Below are positions 8,807 through 18,164 of a stretch of DNA of 64,000 bases, in pieces. A program made the translations under genes and the position numbers. The DNA is from BS150m-G50 sp964517435. Lineage in GTDB: Bacteria > CAIWAD01 > BS150m-G50. Under the pieces are notes generated by a model, which was not told where the DNA came from, searched no databases, and saw only the letters and a list, made by a program, of their open reading frames with translations. The DNA lies in NCBI GenBank assembly GCA_964517435.1, contig CAZFEC010000009.1:15124-79123 (forward strand). Reading direction: 5' to 3'. Every line of letters begins with the position of its first letter. Within the stretch, counting starts at the first letter, position 1.

Positions 8807-9234
8807 TCAGCTCCGGGAGCGCCCCATTTTACAACTTCCAGCCTGACCTGCGCGATACCGGCATCCAGGAAACCCAACTGGCGGGCCGCTTCCCGCGAGC
8901 AATCGAGGATGCGGCCCTTGATGAAGGGACCGCGGTCGTTGATGCGCACCACCAGCTGGCGGCCGTTGTCCAGGTTAGTTACCTTGACGCGGGTGCCGAA
9001 AGGCAGCGATTTATGGGCCGCGCTGACCCGGTTCATATCGAAAACTTCGCCGGAGGCGGTGTGCCGGCCGTGAAACTTACCGCCGTACCAGGACGCGATC
9101 CCGGTTTCCACCCAGCGCTTGCCCTGCGGTCGCTGATCCACGTCCCGGTAGATGGGTGCCGGGGAACAGGCGGCGATCGCCAGCAGGAGAACCAGGGCCA
9201 GGGCGATCGCGGGTTTTGGGGTACTGTCTCTCAT
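8803..9234 (-). CDS. rlpA: RlpA-like septal ring lipoprotein (double-psi beta barrel)
   Basis: 143-residue exported lipoprotein: a positive start, a hydrophobic run and the lipobox Ala-Ile-Ala-Ala-Cys near residue 23. The double-psi beta-barrel follows, with family motifs Gly-Ile-Ala-Ser-Trp-Tyr-Gly, His-Gly-Arg-His-Thr-Ala-Ser-Gly-Glu, Leu-Pro-Phe-Gly-Thr and Val-Arg-Ile-Asn-Asp-Arg-Gly-Pro-Phe. RlpA proteins bind peptidoglycan lacking stem peptides and some are lytic transglycosylases. There is no C-terminal SPOR domain. The ATG at 9234 with GGAG 6 bases upstream is preferred over an in-frame start 15 codons earlier. Its stop is coupled to the unknown gene downstream. Confidence 0.88.
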   Translation of the reverse strand: MRDSTPKPAIALALVLLLAIAACSPAPIYRDVDQRPQGKRWVETGIASWYGGKFHGRHTASGEVFDMNRVSAAHKSLPFGTRVKVTNLDNGRQLVVRINDRGPFIKGRILDCSREAARQLGFLDAGIAQVRLEVVKWGAPGAE

Positions 9235-9270
9235 CGGCTGCTCCTTTGCGACAGGTTGCGCGGACTGGTT

Positions 9271-9278
9271 GTGATACA
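9271..9278 (+). repeat. GTGATACA octamer between pyrD and rlpA
   Basis: Intergenic copy in the 58-base gap, 36 bases upstream of the rlpA start, preceded by T as in the consensus. Confidence 0.85.
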
Positions 9279-9292
9279 CGCTGTCTCGTCTA

Positions 9293-10219
9293 TCAGCCGG
9301 AAGCGGGCATTACCGCCGCGCCGATCAGGCTCTGCAGCCGGTCGACGCCGAGTGTGCCACAAAGCCGGTCGAGCTGTTCGATCAGCGAGCGGCCGGCGGT
9401 AGGCTCGATAAAGTTATGGGTGCCCAGTTGCACCACGCTGGCACCTGCCAGCATGAATTCGATGATATCCTCCGCACTGCTGATACCGCCGATACCGATG
9501 ACCGGGATACCGACAGCGCGGGAAGCGCGGTGGACCTGCGCCAGTGCCACCGGTTTGATACCAGGTCCGGAGTAACCGCCGACCCCCGTACTCAGGCGGG
9601 GCCGGCGCGTAGTAATGTCGATGCTCAGTCCCGGTATCGTATTGATCAGGGAGAGCGCGTCGGCGCCGTTCTCCTCGCACACCCGGGCCAGGGCGGCAAC
9701 ATCGGTCACCTGGGGCGACAGTTTTACGATCAGCGGCAGCCCGGTCACCGCCCGGCAGCTCTTGACCAGTTCACCCAGCTCCACCGGATCAGCGCTGAAG
9801 CTGATACCGCCCTGCTTGACGTTGGGACAGGAGACGTTCAGCTCGAGTCCGTCCAGCCGCGGCACCGCCCCCAGCTGCCGGCAGCATTCGGTGTAATCAG
9901 CGATGGTCGAACCGGCGACGTTGACGAAGAGGAGGGTGTTCCGTTCCTCCCACCAGGTGATCTCCTCGGTCAGAAAACGTGATACACCGGGATTGGCCAG
10001 ACCGATGCTGTTGAGCATGCCGGTGGGCAGCTCGCAGACACGTGGCTGCGGATTGCCCGCCCGCGGTTCCAGTGTCACCGCCTTGGTGAAAAAACCGCCG
10101 AGACAGTCGAGATCATACCATTCCGCCAGTTCCCGGCCGTAGCCGGCTGTGCCGGAAGCCATAGTCACCGGGTTGGCGAAACTCAATCCCGCCAGCTCAA
10201 TCCGCAGATCGGCCATCAT
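9293..10219 (-). CDS. pyrD: Dihydroorotate dehydrogenase, class 1B catalytic subunit
   Basis: Fourth step of pyrimidine synthesis, oxidising dihydroorotate to orotate with FMN. 308 residues. Seen: Asn-Pro-Val-Thr-Met-Ala-Ser-Gly-Thr near the start, Asn-Ser-Ile-Gly-Leu-Ala-Asn-Pro-Gly, the catalytic Cys in Asn-Val-Ser-Cys-Pro-Asn-Val-Lys-Gln-Gly-Gly, Val-Lys-Leu-Ser-Pro, and the FMN-phosphate loop Ile-Gly-Ile-Gly-Gly-Ile. A catalytic Cys rather than Ser, with the adjoining electron-transfer subunit, marks the NAD-dependent class 1B enzyme. Its ATG overlaps the pyrK stop (10216-10219), as expected for subunits of one complex. Confidence 0.95.
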   Translation of the reverse strand: MMADLRIELAGLSFANPVTMASGTAGYGRELAEWYDLDCLGGFFTKAVTLEPRAGNPQPRVCELPTGMLNSIGLANPGVSRFLTEEITWWEERNTLLFVNVAGSTIADYTECCRQLGAVPRLDGLELNVSCPNVKQGGISFSADPVELGELVKSCRAVTGLPLIVKLSPQVTDVAALARVCEENGADALSLINTIPGLSIDITTRRPRLSTGVGGYSGPGIKPVALAQVHRASRAVGIPVIGIGGISSAEDIIEFMLAGASVVQLGTHNFIEPTAGRSLIEQLDRLCGTLGVDRLQSLIGAAVMPASG

Positions 10220-11001
10220 TCCGCTCCCTTTAGGGCGTAATCGCGCAGCAGACTGCTGTCAAAAACCGGTCCCTCCCGGCAGGCGCGCGCGAGGGTTCCG
10301 TCGCGCAACGGCACCACGCATCCCATGCAGACGCCGTAGCCGCAGGCCATATAGCTTTCCAGCGAGACCCAGGTAGGCAAGAGTGGCTGCAGCAGCCGCG
10401 CGGCGCTCAGCATCATCGGTTCCGGTCCGCACACCAGCGCCGCGCTGTATTCGTCGCTTCGTTTCGCCAGGACATCTTCCAGCAGCTCGGTAACCAGGCC
10501 GGGCCGGCCCGCACTGCCGTCGTCGGTTGAAATCAAAGCGTCCGTCAGCGGCAGCGCTTCCGCCATTCCGGTGTATTCAGCGGCGTTGCGGAATCCCGCC
10601 AGCAGGGTAACCCACTCTGCGTGTCGTTGCCGGAAGAAGAGCAACGGCGCCAGCCCGACGCCTCCTCCGACCAGCAGCAGGCGTCCCGCCGGTGCGGGAA
10701 AGGGATTGCCCAGCGGCCCGGCGACAACCAGTCCGGTACCGGGCGCGCAATCGCGCAGACGGTGAGTCTCACGGCCGACCGTCTTCACCAGCAGCTCCAG
10801 TTCGCCGCCGTCCGCGTTCAGAATCGAGAAGGGACGCGGCAGCGCAAAACCGTCGCCCGGCAACCGCACCTCCACGAACATACCGGGATCGCAGGGACCG
10901 AGAGCAGAGGCGGCGACTCGCAACAGGAAGTAGTTCTCCGACAACCGGCGGTTGGCCAGCACCGGTGCGGTCCAGATTTTCCGGTCAGTCGTCAAATTCA
11001 C
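10216..11001 (-). CDS. pyrK: Dihydroorotate dehydrogenase electron-transfer subunit
   Basis: 261-residue FAD and [2Fe-2S] subunit that passes electrons from PyrD to NAD+. The FAD-binding Leu-Pro-Arg-Pro-Phe-Ser-Ile lies near residue 55, the nucleotide-binding Gly-Gly-Gly-Val-Gly-Leu-Ala-Pro-Leu near 113, Cys-Gly-Pro-Glu-Pro-Met-Met near 190, and the cluster ligands Cys-Gly-Tyr-Gly-Val-Cys-Met-Gly-Cys near 220 with a later Cys in Ala-Cys-Arg-Glu-Gly-Pro. Full length. It precedes and overlaps pyrD by 4 bp; the TPR lipoprotein gene ends 15 bases upstream. Confidence 0.94.
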   Translation of the reverse strand: MNLTTDRKIWTAPVLANRRLSENYFLLRVAASALGPCDPGMFVEVRLPGDGFALPRPFSILNADGGELELLVKTVGRETHRLRDCAPGTGLVVAGPLGNPFPAPAGRLLLVGGGVGLAPLLFFRQRHAEWVTLLAGFRNAAEYTGMAEALPLTDALISTDDGSAGRPGLVTELLEDVLAKRSDEYSAALVCGPEPMMLSAARLLQPLLPTWVSLESYMACGYGVCMGCVVPLRDGTLARACREGPVFDSSLLRDYALKGAE

Positions 11002-11016
11002 TCCAGACTGTCGAGA

Positions 11017-13359
11017 CTACTTGAGAATCCGGTGTACCTGTATCACGCCGATCTCAAACATATGCTCTCGGAAGTTTTCCAGTTTCTCCTCCAGGAAGGC
11101 TTCTTCATCGCCGCGGATGAACATGCCGCTCTCGTCCTGCTGCGGCTCCATCAGGCTGCTGAGCAGCTCCTCGGTGATTTCACTGCCGGTCGTTTCTTCG
11201 CCCGCTTCGTCGGCATCGGCGCTGCCGCGCCACCGTTCGGCAATGGCCGCTTCAGGACTGGCGGGATAATCGTTCAGCAGCTGCTCCAGGTTCGCTTCGG
11301 CCAAAGTCTGATTCTCAAGGTAGTTGCGGTAGAGCCAGGTGACCGTCAGCAGCGCCTGCGGTGCCGCCGTCGTTTCCGGAAAGAGCCGGACCACCTCGCC
11401 GTACATCCCGATGGCATCCGCATAGTGGAGCGAATCGTACCACATCCGCTCGGCCCGGCTGCACATATCGACGGCGTAATCTTCCGCACTCCACTCGGCC
11501 GGCAGACCGAGACGCTCCCGCAGGTACTTTGCCTCTTCCGACAGCGGATAGAGTTCCAGCAGGCGGTGATACTGATCGTTGGCCGCGCTGCTGTCCCCTT
11601 CCAGCTCCCGCATCCAGCCGATGAACCAGCGGCGATGTACCAGTTGCTTGTTGGAAAGCCAGGTGGTATCGATCGCTTTCATCAGCGAATCGGCGTCCGT
11701 CAACCGGTGCATCTCCAACAGATAGAGTTCGCCCAGGGTCATGATCTTACCGCCCCAGACCAGGCGCAGGCTGTCCTGGCTGGTCAGGAGACCGGCGCTG
11801 TCGATAGCCATCGTATACAACGCTGTATCACAGAAAGCCTGAAAAAGGAGAGTGTCCCGGCGGGCTTCTTCCAGACGCTGGAGTGAATCCGCCAGGGCGA
11901 CGGCCGCGGAATCGGCTTCGGTTTCGAGCTCATCCGGCGGTGGCGCGTCCGGGACGCCCCTTTCACCGGGATCATGCGCTCTTTCGAACCGCTGCATCGT
12001 GCTCCGGCCGCGCTCCATCACCGGTGGTTGCGGCGGCATCAGGCCGGTGGTGTCGATTAACGACTGGAAGAGCGAGTCAGTCGCTACCGCCAACGACTCG
12101 GCCGCGGCGACCTCCAGTGAATCCACCAACTGTAACGAGTCGAGGTGAGCAAGGGAGTCAGCGACCGCGAGTGAATCAAGCAGACGTACCTGTTCAGCGC
12201 GGTAACTCCTGACCCGGCGCCACATCTCCGCCTGGTAAACCTGCTCCGGATTCAGGGCGTCGGCGTTGAGTGTAAGCTGGTTGTTAATCTCAGAGAGGTC
12301 CGCCAACAGGTCCAGCAGCCGCTCCAGCTTCTGCATGAGAACGGCGGTCGAGTCGGTCCAAGCCGATTCGCGCTGCTCCCGGGATACCTGTTCGAAGTAC
12401 TTCAAGGCGGAATCGGGCTGATCGTAATGCAGCAGGTAGATGCTGCCAAGACGGAAGCAGGCGGCCGCGGTGGATTCAAGCCGCGCGTACTCCTCGAGAT
12501 GAGTACGATAACACTCGATGGCGCTCTCCAGCTCCCGCTGTTCTTCGTAGAGCAGGCACTGCTTCAGCTCGAATTCGTCCCACTCCTCGAAGAAGTGTTC
12601 ATCCTTGAGCCCCTTCGCGATCAGTTTCTCCACCCGCTTGTAGTTTTGGAGAGCGATTTCGGCGTCGATCCGGCCCAGTTGCGCGCGCCGTTCGATATCC
12701 ACCCCCGGATGATACTTGCCCACCCGGGAGAAACTCTCCGCGGCCAACTCAAGTTCATTCATCTGCAGGGCGACCTGACCCAGCTGATACCAGGCTCTCC
12801 CCTTTAAACGCTTATCCCGCGCGCTGGCGGTCACCTCCCGGTAGGCCGCCGCGGCCTGTTCCCAGTTTTCCAGCTCCTCCAGGATCTCGCCCAGTACCAT
12901 CCGGCTTTCGATCCAGACTCCGCGGGGCGCTTTGCTCTCCACGATCATGACCAGCCAGGTTTTGGCCTCGTCGTACTTCTGGAGCGCCAGCAGCGTCTTG
13001 GCCTGCCAGAGATTGGCTTCCGGTACCAACTCCGATTCCGGGAACTGCTCCCGCAGCTCCTCGAACTTCTTCAGCGCGTTATAATAGTTCTGGAGATGAT
13101 AGTAAGATTTGCCCATCAGCAGGAGGGCGTCGTCGACCCAGCGCGATTCGGGATAGAATTCCAGCACCCGGGAAGCCACCTTCAGGGACTCGTTCAGCCT
13201 GCCGGCCCGTGCCCGCCCTCCCTGGCCGCGCTCCAGGTCGATGATACCCTCGTCATAGTAGCGTTGAGCGTTATAGTAGGTATTGAAGTAGGCACAGCCG
13301 CTGATGCCCAGTATCACTATCAGCAACAGCAACAGGCGTCTCTCAGTTCTCTTTTTCAC
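11017..13359 (-). CDS. Large TPR lipoprotein
   Basis: 780 residues. The lipobox Gly-Ile-Ser-Gly-Cys places the anchored Cys at 22, followed by Ala-Tyr-Phe-Asn-Thr-Tyr-Tyr-Asn-Ala. From memory this start is seen in TPR lipoproteins of the FCB group. Residues about 55-330 form consecutive TPR-like helices (for example Ala-Leu-Lys-Lys-Phe-Glu-Glu-Leu). A Ser/Leu/Ala/Asp-rich, probably coiled region follows (about 390-510), then more TPR units. An outer-membrane assembly scaffold, BamD/YbgF-like in style, is plausible but not shown. The gene start overlaps the end of the sirtuin gene by 17 bp. Two GTGATACA octamers (11039 and 11824) lie inside it. Confidence 0.75.
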   Translation of the reverse strand: MKKRTERRLLLLLIVILGISGCAYFNTYYNAQRYYDEGIIDLERGQGGRARAGRLNESLKVASRVLEFYPESRWVDDALLLMGKSYYHLQNYYNALKKFEELREQFPESELVPEANLWQAKTLLALQKYDEAKTWLVMIVESKAPRGVWIESRMVLGEILEELENWEQAAAAYREVTASARDKRLKGRAWYQLGQVALQMNELELAAESFSRVGKYHPGVDIERRAQLGRIDAEIALQNYKRVEKLIAKGLKDEHFFEEWDEFELKQCLLYEEQRELESAIECYRTHLEEYARLESTAAACFRLGSIYLLHYDQPDSALKYFEQVSREQRESAWTDSTAVLMQKLERLLDLLADLSEINNQLTLNADALNPEQVYQAEMWRRVRSYRAEQVRLLDSLAVADSLAHLDSLQLVDSLEVAAAESLAVATDSLFQSLIDTTGLMPPQPPVMERGRSTMQRFERAHDPGERGVPDAPPPDELETEADSAAVALADSLQRLEEARRDTLLFQAFCDTALYTMAIDSAGLLTSQDSLRLVWGGKIMTLGELYLLEMHRLTDADSLMKAIDTTWLSNKQLVHRRWFIGWMRELEGDSSAANDQYHRLLELYPLSEEAKYLRERLGLPAEWSAEDYAVDMCSRAERMWYDSLHYADAIGMYGEVVRLFPETTAAPQALLTVTWLYRNYLENQTLAEANLEQLLNDYPASPEAAIAERWRGSADADEAGEETTGSEITEELLSSLMEPQQDESGMFIRGDEEAFLEEKLENFREHMFEIGVIQVHRILK

Positions 13360-14074
13360 AAAGGCTCCAGATTTCCGGCAAGGCCGTGTCGGCGGCTGCC
13401 GGTATGACGATATCGACCAGCGACGACAGCGTGGTGACGGCCGGATTTATCTCCACCGTCAGCGCGCCGGCCCTGGCGGCTACTGCAGGCAGCGACGCCG
13501 CGGGTACTACCAGACCGGAGGTGCCGGCCGAGATCAGCAGGTCGCAGTCGGCGGCCAACTCCCAGGCCTGCTCCAGCGCCGCCAGCGGCAACGCCTCGCC
13601 AAACCAGACCACATCGGGCCGCAGGCGCCCGCCGCATTCACAGGCGGGCAAGTCCGCCGTCACCGGGGTTTCACAGCGCTTCTCGCAGCGTTGGCAGCGG
13701 CAGCAGCGCAACGAACCGTGCAACTCGATCACCTGCGGGGAACCGGCTTGCCGGTGATAACCGTCGACGTTTTGGGTCACGATCCAGAGTGAACCGAACC
13801 GCTCCCCGAGCCGGGCCAGGCTGACATGCGCGGCATTGGGCGCATTCCGCAGCACCAGCTCCAGACGCCACTGGTACCAGGACCAGACCAATTGGGGATC
13901 GCGTTCGAACGCAGCCGGTGTCGCCAGGTCCTCCGCCCGGTAGTTCCGCCACAGGCCGTCCTCGCCCCGGAAGGTCGGGACGCCGGAAGCGGCGGAGACC
14001 CCGGCTCCGGTCAGAACGACCGTTAACCGTGATCGCAGCAGCGCCGCGGCAACCTGCTCGTAGAGTGCGTGCAT
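13343..14074 (-). CDS. cobB: NAD-dependent protein deacylase, CobB-type sirtuin
   Basis: 243 residues. Sirtuin motifs: Thr-Gly-Ala-Gly-Val-Ser-Ala-Ala-Ser-Gly-Val-Pro-Thr-Phe-Arg-Gly (NAD), Thr-Gln-Asn-Val-Asp-Gly-Tyr-His, the catalytic His in Glu-Leu-His-Gly-Ser-Leu, a zinc site from Cys-x2-Cys and a later Cys-x-Cys pair, and a C-terminal Gly-Thr-Ser-Gly-Leu-Val-Val. Tyr and Arg spaced Y-x-x-R (Trp-Tyr-Gln-Trp-Arg, near residue 70) are the residues that let CobB/SIRT5-type enzymes remove succinyl groups, so desuccinylase activity is likely besides deacetylation. The ATG at 14074 is chosen because the preceding 41 residues do not fit the family and would overlap the next gene; the ribosome site is weak. 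Confidence 0.9.
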   Translation of the reverse strand: MHALYEQVAAALLRSRLTVVLTGAGVSAASGVPTFRGEDGLWRNYRAEDLATPAAFERDPQLVWSWYQWRLELVLRNAPNAAHVSLARLGERFGSLWIVTQNVDGYHRQAGSPQVIELHGSLRCCRCQRCEKRCETPVTADLPACECGGRLRPDVVWFGEALPLAALEQAWELAADCDLLISAGTSGLVVPAASLPAVAARAGALTVEINPAVTTLSSLVDIVIPAAADTALPEIWSLCEKEN

Positions 14075-14156
14075 CAGGAAACTACTAAGCCTCGCTTTGA
14101 CATGCAATCTTCCCGCCGGGTCGGCGGCCCCACCGGACAGCCATGCGCTCCGTCCT

Positions 14157-17100
14157 CTAATAGAACTGGCGGAAGCGCAGCATGATCCGTTCATCATAGC
14201 GGAAAATCGGATCGTAGGCCATCTCCACCATCATGCCCAAGTTGCGCGTGATACGATAATCCACCTTCAGCGCCTGACGATACTGGAGATCGTTGACCAA
14301 CAGTTCCTCCTGGTATTGCTTGAAGAGAGTACCGGAATATGAGAGCATAATCCGGGGCGTGATGAATTTGCCGACGACGAAATTGCTGCCCGCCAGCAGC
14401 CCCAGCGCGTCGCTGCCGGTCATCTTGGTCATCTCCTCCGGACTGCCGGTGCCGTTCGAGGTGAAGAGACGGGTATCCAGATAGTTGCTGACAACATCGG
14501 TGCGGAGCTGGACGACATCGAGTCCGAACAGCTGTTGAATCGATTGCTCGACCCGGGTCATATAGGGGAGCATCGCCTGCTGCAGCAGGCTGCCGGAGAT
14601 ATCCTGCATGGTCGTTTCCACCATGCCGGCCCCGAAACCCATTTCGGCCAGGATCTGAGTCTGGGGCGATCCGTAATCGTCGCTGAGTTCAAAAGTCATG
14701 TCGCCCCAGCGCCCCCGCACCAGCCGGTTACCCTCCTCGTCCAGCAGGTAGAGAGTCAGATAGATATCCTTGTTGAAACCGGTGGAGTCGGTCACGGTCA
14801 GGCTCGCCTTGCCGTGTACAACCGGGAACAGGGTCGACTTGTCGAACTCCAGCCCCGTCTCCACGATGTTGAACTGCTGGTTAAGCAGACGCACCGTGCC
14901 GCGGTTGCTGTTTACCCGGCCGGTCAGACGGAAGGTTTCATCCAGCAGCGATCCGGTCAGATGGAGACGATCGCCGGGATCGAGGATCACGCGGGTGTGG
15001 ATCGTCTTGAAGAAATCAGGTACCAGGTTGCCGTACTGCCAGTCGGTGAAGCCCTCGATATCGTTGACATAGTTGTTGGAGAGACCGACCTCCAGCTCCA
15101 GATCCCAGCGCAGCCGGTTGACGAAGTCGACCAGCGGGTCCTCCGCGGCTGCCTCCGGGTCGGGCGCCCCCAGGAGGGGATAAGTGAACTCCGTGCGGGA
15201 GAGCTCGATACGCCCCTGCAGTAACGGCCGCTCCACCGGTCCCGCCAGATGGCAGTTGCCCTTGCCCCGCTTACCGGTGAAGTGCAGGCGGCCGGACCAC
15301 TTCGGTTTCATCAGGCCGGGGATGTTCAATTCGACGCCCGGTACCGTCTGCATACCGTGCTGCTCGTCGCTGATCACCAGTATGCCCAGGTTAATGCCGA
15401 GTCCCGGCAGCACGAGCGATTCCAGTTCCGGCGATTCCGGCGGCGGTTCGAAGCGGTTTCTGATGTTGAGGCGGCCTACCGGGTGCTTGCTGCGCATCTC
15501 GTGTATGTAGAGACGACCGTCCGCCAGTTCGACATCGAGATCCAAATCACTGATACGGGGAGTGATGATGGCCGGTTTGAGGACGGTGTTACTGGTGCGG
15601 AAGAAACCGCGCACCGGCAACGGTTCAGTGGGAGTACCCTGCAGCAGCAACTCGAAAGTGCAATAGCTCTCCGCCGATCGGAGCAGGTCGCTGCCGCTGC
15701 TGATGAATTCGAACAGGTCGCCGTGACCACCGATCAACAGCGAATCATCCGCACCGCCCAGCGCTCCGTGACCGAAAATCACCAGCGGATACTCCCCGCG
15801 CCGCCGTGTCAGCGACAGAGTGTCCAGCGCCCAGCTGGTCAGCTGATCCCGGGTGTGCAACGCCAGTGTCAGCTGATCGCACTGGAATCGTTTGTACTCC
15901 GGCCGCTGCCAGTCGACAACCGCCGCCAGTTCCCAGCGGCGATCGCGGCATTCAGCCTCCAGGTTAAGTTCCAGATCGCCGCCCAGGCGGTCTGGCAGAT
16001 CGAAGATGGCATCCGGTTTGATGGGTCCGGTTGCCAGTTGAACGAGGCCGTTCTCGAGACGGCGGTCGAAAACAGCACCGTACTCCAGCAGTGGCTGCCG
16101 GTCGGCGAAAGTCCAGAGATGGCAGCGGATCGAATCCTGCAGTACCGCCGCCTCCAGGCGCAGCCGGTCTCCCCTCATCCCCGGCACGTACGCCTCGCCC
16201 AGCTCGATGAAGCCGGCGGGCAGATACTCGCCGGCCGCAAACTGCAACTCAAAATCGGCGGACAGCACGCCAGGCGGCATCCGCTTGATCAGGCTCAGCT
16301 GGTTCAGCCGCTGCCAGGGCCAGCGCTCGCAGGTCACCGCCAGCTCACCGGCGGCACGGGCGGTGTTGAAGGCACCGCTGACCTGCAAGGCGTCGTCCAG
16401 CCGGAAACTCTCCAGCACGAGCAGGTCCGGCTGCTGCCAGTTGAACAGCAGCGTTCCGCTCAGGGTACGGCCGATTCCACCCGGCAGCAGCAGCGTACCG
16501 GCCAATTGACGCTCCTCAAAACCTATCTCCGCTGTCAGCTGCAGTAACTGTCGCCGCCAGTGTAGCGACAATTCCGCCGCCGCGCCGGTCAGATCGCCGG
16601 TCAGACTCGCCTTACCGCCGCAGCCGGCCGGCAGTGCGTCCACACCCAGATAGGGCAGCAATTGCTCCAGCTGATCCAGATTCAGTTGCCAGTTGAGCGG
16701 ATCGCCCAATTCCACCTCCAGGCAGTAACCGGCCGGATGGGCGGGCGCGCTCGTGAAATGCAACATCCGTTCACGCAGCTCCACGCTGCCGCTCAAGGGG
16801 GGAAGACCCGGTGCGGCCGGCCGCAATTCGCTCGTCCCGCTCAGCCACCAGTCACCCTCCGGGCAACTGAGGATTCCCTCCGCCTGCAACCGTAACGGCA
16901 GTTGGGGCAGATCGCCTGTTACCCGCCATTGCAGGTCAGGCGCCCAGGCGGCCGCGCTCAAGTCGTGCAGGGTGCCGTCGAGAGTCAGGTGGCGGTCGGG
17001 CCACCGGAGCTGCAGCTCCCGCAGGTGAAGCCGGCTGCTGTCCGCGGTGAGGAACAGAACCGCCTGTGCCGGTGGTTGCCCGGCCAGATGCAATTCCGGT

Positions 17101-18164
17101 GTGGTCAATCCCAGCGCCAGCTGCGGGGCCGACCAGCTGCCGAAACCGCTGCAGTCGAGCGTGGCGCTGCCGGTCAGCAATGTATCCTCCAGCCAGTAAC
17201 GGCTCGCGGCCAGGTCGAGTTCAATGACGGTGCTGTGGAAGCTGAAGCCATCGCGCCTGAGCACGGCGGCGGCTTCCACCCGGCCCGGCGCCCCCTCAAC
17301 GTCGGTCAGTTCGACGGACAGTGAATCACCCCTGCCGACCAGTCGCAGCTTGACTAAAGGGAGCGTTAGTTCCGGAGCGAGCGTCAGGTCCCGTAACTCC
17401 AGCAACGCCTGTCCCCGCAGACTGGAGGTGGTGGAGTCGAAGTCCATCTGAAAATGCGCGATTGAGGAAAGTTCCCGCCAGTCCAGCGGCAGATCGCCGG
17501 GCGTCAAATCGGCCGCGGTCAGGCACAGAGTGTCGGCGTGCAGCTGTAGGCTGCCATCGCTGCTGAAGAGATTGACCTCCGCCTTGATCTGCAGCGCGTC
17601 GGTGGTGGCGGCGGTCGGTCCCAGGTTGAGCGACAGTTGCCGCCTTTCGCTATCGGGATTGCCGAGATGGGCGGAAAAGTGCCACGGCTGGGTTTCGCCC
17701 TCCGCCGTCCGGTAGCTGACCCTGCCGTCAACCAGGAAGAAACGGTGGATGAAGGAAGTGGAAGGGAGCTGCCGCCACCAGGGAGTGGTGTCGCTGCTGG
17801 GTGCCGCTTCCGGCGGGTAGAGATGCACCACCGGGCGTTCGATGATGAAGTAAGGCAAGGATTGGACGGGATCGAAACCGGAAGAGAAGTATTCGCTTAA
17901 GGAGAAAAGCGCCGTGATGCGCTCCACCTCCATGGTGACGCCGGCTTCCGGCAGTTCCAGGTGCACATCGCGCAGTTCCAGGGAGTTCAACTTCAGGCGC
18001 ACCTGCCCGATGGCGAAGCCCTCGACGCCGGTTTGCTTCACCGCGGCGACAATCGAACGACGGATCTCCCGGTTGATATCGGCGTAGTTCAGCCACAGCG
18101 TCAGGGCGACGATGAGCAGCATCAGGCTCGACCCCAGTATCAGGATCCAGTTGCGGGGTTTCAT
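14157..18164 (-). CDS. TamB/AsmA-like envelope protein (DUF490 C-terminus)
   Basis: 1335 residues: an N-terminal membrane anchor (about residues 6-26) and a very long periplasmic part of beta-rich repeats. It ends in a TamB (DUF490) domain, recognisable from Asn-Arg-Gly-Thr-Val-Arg-Leu-Leu-Asn-Gln-Gln-Phe (about residue 1080) and a terminal strand ending in Phe. TamB-like proteins span the periplasm and are implicated in lipid traffic to, or protein assembly in, the outer membrane. No TamA/Omp85 partner is in the window. The start overlaps the uppS stop by ATGA (18161-18164). There is no GTGATACA octamer despite its 4 kb, only a GTGATACG variant at 14248. Confidence 0.85.
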   Translation of the reverse strand: MKPRNWILILGSSLMLLIVALTLWLNYADINREIRRSIVAAVKQTGVEGFAIGQVRLKLNSLELRDVHLELPEAGVTMEVERITALFSLSEYFSSGFDPVQSLPYFIIERPVVHLYPPEAAPSSDTTPWWRQLPSTSFIHRFFLVDGRVSYRTAEGETQPWHFSAHLGNPDSERRQLSLNLGPTAATTDALQIKAEVNLFSSDGSLQLHADTLCLTAADLTPGDLPLDWRELSSIAHFQMDFDSTTSSLRGQALLELRDLTLAPELTLPLVKLRLVGRGDSLSVELTDVEGAPGRVEAAAVLRRDGFSFHSTVIELDLAASRYWLEDTLLTGSATLDCSGFGSWSAPQLALGLTTPELHLAGQPPAQAVLFLTADSSRLHLRELQLRWPDRHLTLDGTLHDLSAAAWAPDLQWRVTGDLPQLPLRLQAEGILSCPEGDWWLSGTSELRPAAPGLPPLSGSVELRERMLHFTSAPAHPAGYCLEVELGDPLNWQLNLDQLEQLLPYLGVDALPAGCGGKASLTGDLTGAAAELSLHWRRQLLQLTAEIGFEERQLAGTLLLPGGIGRTLSGTLLFNWQQPDLLVLESFRLDDALQVSGAFNTARAAGELAVTCERWPWQRLNQLSLIKRMPPGVLSADFELQFAAGEYLPAGFIELGEAYVPGMRGDRLRLEAAVLQDSIRCHLWTFADRQPLLEYGAVFDRRLENGLVQLATGPIKPDAIFDLPDRLGGDLELNLEAECRDRRWELAAVVDWQRPEYKRFQCDQLTLALHTRDQLTSWALDTLSLTRRRGEYPLVIFGHGALGGADDSLLIGGHGDLFEFISSGSDLLRSAESYCTFELLLQGTPTEPLPVRGFFRTSNTVLKPAIITPRISDLDLDVELADGRLYIHEMRSKHPVGRLNIRNRFEPPPESPELESLVLPGLGINLGILVISDEQHGMQTVPGVELNIPGLMKPKWSGRLHFTGKRGKGNCHLAGPVERPLLQGRIELSRTEFTYPLLGAPDPEAAAEDPLVDFVNRLRWDLELEVGLSNNYVNDIEGFTDWQYGNLVPDFFKTIHTRVILDPGDRLHLTGSLLDETFRLTGRVNSNRGTVRLLNQQFNIVETGLEFDKSTLFPVVHGKASLTVTDSTGFNKDIYLTLYLLDEEGNRLVRGRWGDMTFELSDDYGSPQTQILAEMGFGAGMVETTMQDISGSLLQQAMLPYMTRVEQSIQQLFGLDVVQLRTDVVSNYLDTRLFTSNGTGSPEEMTKMTGSDALGLLAGSNFVVGKFITPRIMLSYSGTLFKQYQEELLVNDLQYRQALKVDYRITRNLGMMVEMAYDPIFRYDERIMLRFRQFY

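Noticed and set aside
10621..11886. 421-codon plus-strand frame spanning pyrK and the TPR gene
   Set aside because: Antisense to two well-supported genes, Gln/Arg-rich and without any recognisable motif.
15249..16547. 432-codon plus-strand frame opposite the TamB-like gene
   Set aside because: Antisense artefact of third-position G+C bias; no start signal and no family features.
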